Source: an uncultured Ruminococcus sp. (lineage in GTDB: Bacteria; Bacillota; Clostridia; Oscillospirales; CAG-272). Taken from it: a DNA stretch of 13,076 nucleotides. This document shows positions 8,501-13,076 of this stretch, piece by piece. The notes beneath the pieces were generated by a model that saw only the letters and a list, made by a program, of their open reading frames with translations, did not search any database and was not told where the DNA came from. The first letter of the stretch is position 1. Every line of letters begins with the position of its first letter. The DNA lies in the NCBI GenBank assembly GCA_902765885.1, contig CACXBN010000184.1:1-13076 (forward strand), read 5' to 3'. A program made the translations under genes and the position numbers.

Positions 8501-8677
8501 GAATCTTGCCTTATCTGCGTCAGTGATTGTAACATAACTCTGTGTACCGAGTGTGTCGTCAAGTGCAGAGCGGTATTTATCCGCAACACCTGCGCCAATT
8601 ACTGAAAGAACGAGCAAAACTGCCATAAGAGCTGCAAGTCCGCGCATCAAAGATGCGAGTTTTTTTGACTTAGCCAT
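5543..8677 (-). CDS. Glycoside hydrolase family 3 enzyme with permuted domain order and membrane anchors at both ends
   Basis: 1044 residues, with a hydrophobic segment at about 10-32 and another at about 1012-1036 before the basic tail PEKKKEA. The usual GH3 C-terminal half comes first: EGEEGTVVMKNDNAALPL (80-97), RGAGEG with likely acid/base Glu231, and GKVNATGALPDTY (319-331). A fibronectin-III-like domain follows (about 433-555; FTFGHGLSY, VEIKNNSDKEG). The usual N-terminal TIM barrel comes last (about 690-985): GRNYEYISEDP (808-818), KH (842-843) and the nucleophile region GLISTDM with likely Asp921. This reversed order is known in some Ruminococcus and Butyrivibrio beta-glucosidases. 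Beta-glucosidase or beta-xylosidase activity on the outer face of the membrane is likely; the sugar cannot be read from sequence. The ATG at 8677 has a modest AAGGAAG site. It lies 51 bp after GH43 and 2 bp before the membrane protein gene. Confidence 0.9.
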   Translation of the reverse strand: MAKSKKLASLMRGLAALMAVLLVLSVIGAGVADKYRSALDDTLGTQSYVTITDADKARFKSDYATIEEMAAAAKNIAIREGEEGTVVMKNDNAALPLADGAKVALFGLAAYAPYPYNSGDLKAGNEDAVDLVQALKDEGIKVNETLEELYMNKILNKHIEMVPNRWTGVEVPTETYDIIYTNAPGDMANEFRVVEVPPENFVSEFGLDANWKSSIESDTVGIVVFARGAGEGNTYNPGSAVNYAGEPTGKDPLELSEDELAIVDVAKETCSKVIVLINSGNNMMLKEIAKGGAHEVDAIAYIGIINDYQCTGIARVLTGKVNATGALPDTYVADNSSIPAVVNFGGDYYADYETLASSNDPRFPGVEIGNSKASSFGGSATYNGGHYIVEAEGIYVGYKYFETRYYDSIMNPSFKANSAAGATQAATWDYNKEVLFTFGHGLSYLDYEQTIKSVNVDKTPEGEITAVVEIKNNSDKEGLFLAQLYVQQPYTEYDKTNLVEKSAVMFLNSGKVTVPAHGTADVTITVPTKYLASYDYKAAKTYILDEGDYLFTAAAGSHAAVNNFLAAQGKTTADGMDTDKTGAVIKWNLDSLDTTTYATDNGVAVTNVADDADLNYWTGKDTVTYLSRQDWEGTYPVNYNEVEIKVNDSPRKDEWISLLRGEVYTIVNNNPATEGTDKGLRFDTTNIQYNQLESVKDPFWDNLVSQITIDEAVGAVIHGGSRSDVLTNVDNPVVIQNEGVSGFTTGYTDEATGKTYKFNIHSQTLMGSSFNPQLAYEWGLVEGNSGLWIERYDLWGTGLTLRRTPYNGRNYEYISEDPMLANRIGYGILLGCKEKGIMNGPKHMGFNDQEHNRGGVSAYMTEQKFRETDLRAFQGGLDDAKGLAVMIAFNRIGATNAAHHVGMLQKILRNEWGFYGLISTDMMNNKYYFNPESMVMAGITQVADFGGNDNHINLGEGGVDATWAHISVDTVKNDSALVEQARENLKYQLYTFANSAVLNVSTEKVATWWDNAISTITIVSAVLTAVFGVAWIALTVLPEKKKEA

Positions 8678-8728
8678 GTGTGCTTTCTTCCTTTCTTGTT
8701 TCTTTTCTCCTGAAATTTATCTATTACC

Positions 8729-10192
8729 TCACATGAGGTCAAAGGATACTATTTTAAGCGAGCCCTTGCCTTCAAGGCTGAAATAAAGAGCTTTTTTCTC
8801 TCCGAGTCCGTCCGGAAGTTTTCCTGAGAATCCCTTCTCTTCTTTTGTTGACTCTACGGGAATTCTGGCAATCGGCTTTCCGTTTTCCTCAGTTCTCACT
8901 GTTACCGTACATCCGTTGCCGTGTCCGACCAGATTGATCTTAAGTGTCTTTGTTTCCCGGAGATCAAAATATTTGTATCCGACCGTGCATCCTTCGCAGA
9001 AGTTTGCAACGAACTGATCTTCTCCTTCTTCACGGTCCTTACCGCTCTGGGTCAGGTACGGATTTGAGCCTTTCCTGTATTTGAACATGGACATGAATCT
9101 CGTTCCGTTTATTCCGTAAACATTGCATGCTATATAGCTCGGATAATGGCCTTTTCCCGCAAGAGGACCGCGGTTAAGTCCGCATGATGTCATTTCTGCC
9201 TGGTAGAACTTGCCGTCCTCGAAACGGATCTCTTCCGCGCATGCCTGTCTGGATGACTGCTTTCTGTTTGAGTGTCTGTGATAGAAAACGTAATACTTTC
9301 CTTCTATTTCTATCAGACTGCCGTGGGTGTTTCCCGTACACATTCTGGCATGTGCCGTGTCCGGAACTCCAGGTAATCCGACGTCTCCGCAGCTGACAAG
9401 CACTCCACCGTATTCGAATCCGTGATCCGGATAATCACTTACGGCATAGCAGAGATTGTGACTGTTGAGAGAACTGTATATAAAATAATATTTCCCGTTG
9501 AATTTTCTCATTGAGCTTGCTTCACCGAATGGTTGGCTTTCAAAGGCTGTGCCTTTTGCTTCTTCGCCGGTCAGAACTCCTATATATTTCAGTTCATCTC
9601 CGGATATTACGGTGAGCATATCGGATGGATCCAGTTCGAAAAACATGGGGCCTTTCTTCGTAGGCTGGGAACCGTCAAGAAGTATGGGATTTCCGCCGAA
9701 AGCAAAGCCGGTGTACAGATAGAGTCTTCCGTCGGTGTCCATAAGGCAGCCCGGGTCAAACTGGAAAGGTTCCCCTCTCTTTCCTATCGGTGTTCCATCC
9801 TTATATTTAACATATCCGTAAAATTCATATTTTCCTGCAGGTTCGTCACATACGGCAACCGAAATCATTTTTGTCCCGCCCATGAAGTAGTACAGATAGT
9901 ATCTTCCGTCGGGACCTTTGACCATATCGGGAGCAGCAAGACCATTAGTCAGCCGGATTCTCGGAGCAGCAGGATCCTGTTCGCGTTTGTATATGCATCC
10001 GTGGTATGTCCAGTTTCCCAGGTCGTCAACAGGAGCAGACCAGCACACATAATCTCCGAGACAGAAGTTCAGTCCGTTGAAAAGATCATGGGACCCATAC
10101 ACGTAAACTCTTCCGTCAACAATGTGCGGTTCCGCATCCGGTACATATTCCCAGCTGGGGAGGTAAGGATTAAATGCCTGGCGGGTCTTCAT
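8729..10192 (-). CDS. Glycoside hydrolase family 43 enzyme (arabinofuranosidase/xylosidase type)
   Basis: 487 residues with no signal peptide or membrane segment, so cytoplasmic. Residues about 8-335 form the five-bladed propeller of GH43: VPDAEPHIVDGRVYVYGSHD with likely catalytic base Asp19, AAPDMVKGPDGRYYLYY (87-103), FQFDPGCLMDTDGRLYLY with likely pKa-modulating Asp146, and FGEASSMRKFNGKYYFIYSS with likely acid Glu224. The rest (about 345-487) is a beta-sandwich resembling a CBM6-type accessory domain (QFVANFCEGCTVGYKYFDL ... VTVRTEENGKPIA). Members release arabinose, xylose or galactose from short oligosaccharides; the exact sugar is not determinable here. The ATG at 10192 follows GGAGGAG. 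It is the first gene of the GH43-GH3-membrane protein unit, with a structured leader upstream. Confidence 0.9.
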   Translation of the reverse strand: MKTRQAFNPYLPSWEYVPDAEPHIVDGRVYVYGSHDLFNGLNFCLGDYVCWSAPVDDLGNWTYHGCIYKREQDPAAPRIRLTNGLAAPDMVKGPDGRYYLYYFMGGTKMISVAVCDEPAGKYEFYGYVKYKDGTPIGKRGEPFQFDPGCLMDTDGRLYLYTGFAFGGNPILLDGSQPTKKGPMFFELDPSDMLTVISGDELKYIGVLTGEEAKGTAFESQPFGEASSMRKFNGKYYFIYSSLNSHNLCYAVSDYPDHGFEYGGVLVSCGDVGLPGVPDTAHARMCTGNTHGSLIEIEGKYYVFYHRHSNRKQSSRQACAEEIRFEDGKFYQAEMTSCGLNRGPLAGKGHYPSYIACNVYGINGTRFMSMFKYRKGSNPYLTQSGKDREEGEDQFVANFCEGCTVGYKYFDLRETKTLKINLVGHGNGCTVTVRTEENGKPIARIPVESTKEEKGFSGKLPDGLGEKKALYFSLEGKGSLKIVSFDLM

Positions 10193-10216
10193 ATTACAGC
10201 TCCTCCATAGAAAATT

Positions 10217-10263
10217 AAAAATCCACTTTCATGCTGCAATCATAGCATAAAAAATGGATTTTT
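10217..10263 (-). other. Long leader hairpin upstream of GH43
   Basis: The minus-strand RNA can fold AAAAATCCA against TGGATTTTT (9 bp) and continue through UUUUU opposite GAAAG (with G-U pairs and one bulged U) into AUGCU/AGCAU, closing an 8-nt loop. That gives nearly 19 bp with one bulge, followed by AATTTTC. The plus-strand RNA loses the wobble pairs, so the structure favours the minus strand. It could be a weak terminator for the upstream rhamnosidase-like gene or an attenuator for GH43. A TGCTATGAT extended -10 (10247-10239) also sits in the loop region, so it may instead be an operator over a second promoter. Confidence 0.45.
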
Positions 10264-10316
10264 GATTTATTATGTCGGGAAAATGCGTTTTTTTTACGCA
10301 AACAGTACTCGGCGTT

Positions 10317-10374
10317 GTTATATCAGCTTTGACAAATTGTGCAAATTGTTCATTTGTATGTTCGGATTTTGTTC
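10317..10374 (-). promoter_or_regulatory. Candidate GH43 promoter with phased upstream repeats
   Basis: Minus strand: -35 TTGCAC (10344-10339), a 16-bp spacer, then TATAAC (10322-10317) preceded by TGA, giving an extended -10. Directly upstream and overlapping it are three GAACA elements (10374-10370, 10363-10359, 10351-10347) spaced 11 and 12 bp, so on the same face of the helix. There is also a direct repeat ACAATTTG (10349-10342 and 10340-10333) across the -35. The leftmost GAACA in transcript order overlaps the stop of the upstream gene. This looks like an activator site ahead of the GH43 unit; the regulator is unknown. Confidence 0.45.
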
Positions 10375-11929
10375 AATTTTGAATCAAATATTTTTTTATA
10401 ATATACGCCGGAGTACAGCTCCATGCGTGACAGTAGCTGTTCAGCATGCTTCCGCCATATGGAGACACGTCTTCGTTTTTTCCGTCCCAGCACTCCCAAA
10501 AAGTGTCTGCGCCTGCTTTTATCATTCCTCCCCAGAACCATTTGATGTACTCGGTTGCTTCATCTTTCAATCCTGCTTTTATCATCGCCATTACACAATA
10601 ATGATGGATATACGGGGTGTCCATGGACACTTCCTTACCCAGTTCAGGCACCTTTCTCATAAGTTCTGCCGCTTCTTTTCCGGTTATCACCTCTGCCAGG
10701 ACCATCCAGATCTGAGTTGCCTGTACCGCCTGACCTCCGGATACAAACACTTTTTTATCGTTGTCCCAGAAAAGTTCCCTTGCTTTTGCTCTCAGATGTT
10801 TTTGGACTTCCGTATATTTTTCCGCTCTTTTCTCATCACCTGCTCTGTGAGCGAGACTGATGCCATAATCAAGTGAATATATCATAACAGCCAGAGCGCA
10901 GGCGGATTTGTCGAATTTTTCGTTCCAGTCTATGAATGTCGCTTTTACAATTTCATCATCCGGCAGGCCGTTTGAAATGTGACTGAGCCCGTACTCAATC
11001 TGTTCAAACGCTATGGGAGAGAGGTCCTTCAGGGCCTCGTCGTCACCGGTTTCCTCGAGGTATTCCTCCAGGCAGGCCACATACATCTGCGCATAGTCAA
11101 ACAGATATGTGTCATCTGCCTCTATGTTAGGCTTAACAAACGCATTGGCGCTGACTCTGCCGTCGGGGAATCTGCTCCCTCCGAAAATATACAGGCATCT
11201 TTTTACCAGATTATTGTTTCTGAATGAAATATAGTTGGTAAGTGCCTGAAGTCTCATATCACCGACCCACAGCCTTCTGTCGCGCTTCGGTCCGTCTTCC
11301 ATTACTTCCTGCATACAGTTCGCCAGTGTCTTCAGGCTTACATTGTATATATCGGAGAGCATTTTGTCCTCGATTTCCGGCATCTTGACCCTGTGCCAGT
11401 CTGCGGAGCTTTCGGTCCTGCATTCGGCATGATTGATTATCAGCTTATATTTCGGGGACGTATCAAGCATGGTTATTTTTACGTATCTGAAGGCGAATCT
11501 TCTGTGAAGGACAAGTCTGGAAGGAATAATATCCACATGAACATATTCTTCCTGTATCCAGCTGCTTGACAGCCAACCGTTGTATTCGCTTGAATTTTCA
11601 CTGAGCTCTTTGAAGTTCTCGGCGAATTTCAGCTTTATGTACGCGGGCGCATCCGGGTGACTTCCGGAAAACGACAGCTCGAACGTAGGATAGCCCACGA
11701 GATGTTCGCCGAAATCAAGGCACAGATTCTCTCCCTTTCCTATGCTGAGCTTTGAAAGCGATTCAAGCTCAATGTCATTTTTTTCCTGACTGTAACGTTC
11801 TTTGAGCTTGAACCCTCCCACCGGCTCTTTGATCTTGTGCTTCAAAGTCGGGGTAAGTTCATTAGCTTTCGATATAAGGTAATAATCGATTTTCGGACGA
11901 AAATCTTTAATTATCGATATTAGCGCCAT
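10373..11929 (-). CDS. Short GH78-type alpha-L-rhamnosidase-like glycosidase
   Basis: 518 residues from the ATG at 11929, without a signal peptide. The N-terminal ~175 residues form a beta-sandwich (FGEHLVGYPTFELSF, AYIKLKFAE). The rest resembles the (alpha/alpha)6 barrel of GH78, with EDGPKRDRRLWVGD (residues 211-224) carrying the catalytic-site carboxylates, DTFWECWDG (475-483, Glu479 in the position of the second catalytic Glu) and the late HAWS (501-504). It is much shorter than classical 900-residue enzymes, lacking the extra sandwich domains. The open frame extends upstream to a TTG at 11989 and an ATG at 11983. I prefer 11929 because GAGG precedes it and because a good promoter overlaps the two earlier codons. 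Removal of rhamnose from imported oligosaccharides is inferred; another unsaturated or deoxy sugar cannot be excluded. Confidence 0.78.
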   Translation of the reverse strand: MALISIIKDFRPKIDYYLISKANELTPTLKHKIKEPVGGFKLKERYSQEKNDIELESLSKLSIGKGENLCLDFGEHLVGYPTFELSFSGSHPDAPAYIKLKFAENFKELSENSSEYNGWLSSSWIQEEYVHVDIIPSRLVLHRRFAFRYVKITMLDTSPKYKLIINHAECRTESSADWHRVKMPEIEDKMLSDIYNVSLKTLANCMQEVMEDGPKRDRRLWVGDMRLQALTNYISFRNNNLVKRCLYIFGGSRFPDGRVSANAFVKPNIEADDTYLFDYAQMYVACLEEYLEETGDDEALKDLSPIAFEQIEYGLSHISNGLPDDEIVKATFIDWNEKFDKSACALAVMIYSLDYGISLAHRAGDEKRAEKYTEVQKHLRAKARELFWDNDKKVFVSGGQAVQATQIWMVLAEVITGKEAAELMRKVPELGKEVSMDTPYIHHYCVMAMIKAGLKDEATEYIKWFWGGMIKAGADTFWECWDGKNEDVSPYGGSMLNSYCHAWSCTPAYIIKKYLIQN

Positions 11930-11960
11930 GTGATGTTCCTCGCTGAAATAAATTGATTTA

Positions 11961-11989
11961 AATATATCACAAAATTCCACCATATACAA
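11961..11989 (-). promoter_or_regulatory. Promoter of the rhamnosidase-like gene
   Basis: Minus strand: -35 TTGTAT (11989-11984), a 17-bp spacer, then -10 TATATT (11966-11961). The predicted start is near 11954, about 25 nt before the ATG at 11929, which has a GAGG site in between. This placement argues against the upstream start codons at 11989 and 11983, which lie within the -35 region and the spacer. Confidence 0.55.
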
Positions 11990-11991
11990 TT

Positions 11992-12009
11992 ACATCCGGC
12001 AACGGATTA
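11992..12009. promoter_or_regulatory. Candidate operator palindrome between the divergent promoters
   Basis: ATCCG-GCAA-CGGAT (11994-12007) is a perfect 5-bp inverted repeat, extending imperfectly to TAnATCCG...CGGATnA. It sits immediately upstream of the -35 of the rhamnosidase-like gene and about 30 bp upstream of the GH2 -35, a position from which one regulator could act on both genes. The protein is unknown and the arms are short. Confidence 0.35.
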
Positions 12010-12037
12010 CGTTCATTTTTTAACATTTCACGACTAT

Positions 12038-12066
12038 TTGAGCATATGGCCTTGAATTCATGTTAT
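12038..12066 (+). promoter_or_regulatory. Promoter of the GH2 gene
   Basis: -35 TTGAGC (12038-12043), a 17-bp spacer, then -10 TGTTAT (12061-12066). Transcription would start near 12073, leaving a leader of about 30 nt that contains the GGAGGAG ribosome binding site (12092-12098). The in-frame ATG at 12046 would lie upstream of this start and so not be transcribed. Confidence 0.5.
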
Positions 12067-12102
12067 TTTAGTAAAAACGGAAGTATTCACCGGAGGAGAG
12101 TT

Positions 12103-13076
12103 TTGAAAAAAATCGATTTCAACAATGGATGGATATGCAAGCCGCTGAACAGCCATGGAAAGCCTGTCTGTGTCACTTTGCCTCATGACGCGATGAGAAC
12201 AGAATCTCGTGTCCCTACAAGCAGGGGCGAGGGGAATATCGGATGGTTTGAAGGCGGAGATTACGAATACTCCAAGCAGTTTGAAATTCCCGATGAACTG
12301 AAATCGGAAAAGCTCGTGCTTGAGTTTGAGGGCGTATATCATAATGCGGAAGTCATGATAAACGGTGAAAAAGCCGCATTCAGGCCATACGGATATACAA
12401 ACTTTTATGTCGACTTAAGTCAGCATTTGAAAAGCGGTATTAACGAAATATCAGTAACGGCGAAAAACTCGGATCAGCCAAATTCCAGGTGGTATTCCGG
12501 AACAGGAATATATCGTCCGGTGTGGCTGTGGCATGCTCCGGAGGATCACATTCTCATAAACGGTGTCCGGATCGAAACGCTTTCGATAAATCCCCCGAAA
12601 ATCAGAGTAGACGTAAAAACTTCCTCTCCCGGAGAAGTTGCGGTGGAGATACTCAAGTCGGGAAAACCCGTATCCGAGATCAAAGGAATACCTCCTTTTG
12701 ACATTGAAATCGACGATGCGAAACTCTGGTCTCCGGACACACCTGAAATGTATACAGCCAAAGTAAAATTCAAAGATGATACTGCAGAGGAATCTTTCGG
12801 CATACGGGAACTGAAATGGACTCCTTCCGAAGGGATTACACTGAACGGAAACAGATATATAGTCAGAGGTGCATGCATACATCATGACAACGGAATACTG
12901 GGCGCATGCACTTACCCGGAAGTCGAAGAAAGACGAATACGCATTCTTAAGGAAGCGGGATACAACGCAGTGCGTTCCGCACACAATCCGTGTTCGAAAT
13001 ACCTTCTTGATGCATGCGATAAAATCGGAATGCTGATGTGTGATGAATACACTGACTGCTGGTATATGCACAAAAC
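12103..13076 (+). CDS. Glycoside hydrolase family 2 (beta-galactosidase type), TTG start, cut by right edge
   Basis: 324 codons are visible. The TTG at 12103 begins KKIDFNNGW, the usual start of this family, and lies just behind GGAGGAG. An in-frame ATG at 12046 would add 19 residues unlike the family and lies upstream of the predicted transcription start. No signal peptide, so cytoplasmic. Residues about 1-145 are the jelly-roll sugar-binding domain (TLPHDAMR; FEGVYHNAEVMING; WYSGTGIYRPVWL at 130-142). About 150-235 is the immunoglobulin-like domain. From about 240 the TIM barrel begins, with RGACIHHDNGILGA (255-268), ILKEAGYNAVRSAHNP (281-296) and GMLMCDEYTDCW (309-320). The catalytic acid/base NE motif and nucleophile lie beyond the edge. 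Removal of beta-galactose is the likely activity; beta-glucuronidase or mannosidase specificity is not excluded. Divergent from the rhamnosidase-like gene. Confidence 0.88.
   Translation, partial: MKKIDFNNGWICKPLNSHGKPVCVTLPHDAMRTESRVPTSRGEGNIGWFEGGDYEYSKQFEIPDELKSEKLVLEFEGVYHNAEVMINGEKAAFRPYGYTNFYVDLSQHLKSGINEISVTAKNSDQPNSRWYSGTGIYRPVWLWHAPEDHILINGVRIETLSINPPKIRVDVKTSSPGEVAVEILKSGKPVSEIKGIPPFDIEIDDAKLWSPDTPEMYTAKVKFKDDTAEESFGIRELKWTPSEGITLNGNRYIVRGACIHHDNGILGACTYPEVEERRIRILKEAGYNAVRSAHNPCSKYLLDACDKIGMLMCDEYTDCWYMHK

Noticed and set aside
8726..8739. ACCTC-ACAT-GAGGT inverted repeat at the end of GH43 as an internal terminator.
   Set aside because: Short stem, overlaps the stop codon and has no U-tract; GH3 follows within 51 bp on the same strand.
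10284..10300. TGCGT / ACGCA mini-hairpin followed by TTTT after the rhamnosidase-like gene as its terminator.
   Set aside because: Only a 5-bp stem around an A-run; too weak to call, and the longer hairpin at 10217-10263 is a better candidate.
1..13076. CRISPR arrays, tRNA or rRNA genes, transposases, phage genes, defence systems.
   Set aside because: I saw no repeat-spacer pattern, no cloverleaf-like sequence and no protein of these classes on either strand.

Overview
The window looks like a carbohydrate-degradation locus from a Gram-positive, anaerobic gut or rumen Firmicute (Clostridia; Oscillospiraceae- or Lachnospiraceae-like). The grounds are moderate-to-low GC, strong AGGAGG-type ribosome binding sites, a lipoprotein signal, BspA-type leucine-rich repeats with an InlB-type repeat, and a GH3 enzyme with the reversed domain order known from Ruminococcus and Butyrivibrio beta-glucosidases. 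The genus cannot be fixed from what I see.

Layout, right to left. The start of a cytoplasmic GH2 beta-galactosidase-type enzyme (12103 to the right edge, + strand) is divergently transcribed from a short GH78-type alpha-L-rhamnosidase-like gene (10373-11929, -). The 173-bp gap between them holds two facing promoters and a candidate operator. Next on the minus strand come a GH43 enzyme (8729-10192), a membrane-anchored permuted GH3 enzyme (5543-8677) and a small four-helix membrane protein (5067-5540). These three are tightly spaced and look like one transcription unit, ending at a hairpin (5022-5047). A new promoter then drives a 986-residue surface protein (1856-4816) in which two SGNH-like domains enclose leucine-rich repeats and an InlB-type repeat. 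A separate promoter with an 11-bp direct repeat drives a lipoprotein of the Cthe_2159 carbohydrate-binding family, cut by the left edge (1-1786).

Working model (inference): surface proteins (the Cthe_2159-type lipoprotein, the SGNH/LRR protein, the anchored GH3 and its membrane partner) bind and trim a plant-type heteropolysaccharide. Cytoplasmic GH43, GH78-like and GH2 enzymes finish imported oligosaccharides carrying arabinose/xylose, rhamnose and galactose. This mix fits pectin side chains (rhamnogalacturonan I, arabinogalactan). No transporter, transcription factor, RNA gene, CRISPR array or mobile element is visible. Every gap between genes is shorter than 300 bp.

The least ordinary parts are the twin-SGNH/LRR protein, the GH3 enzyme anchored at both ends with a membrane gene 2 bp behind it, and several structured promoter regions.
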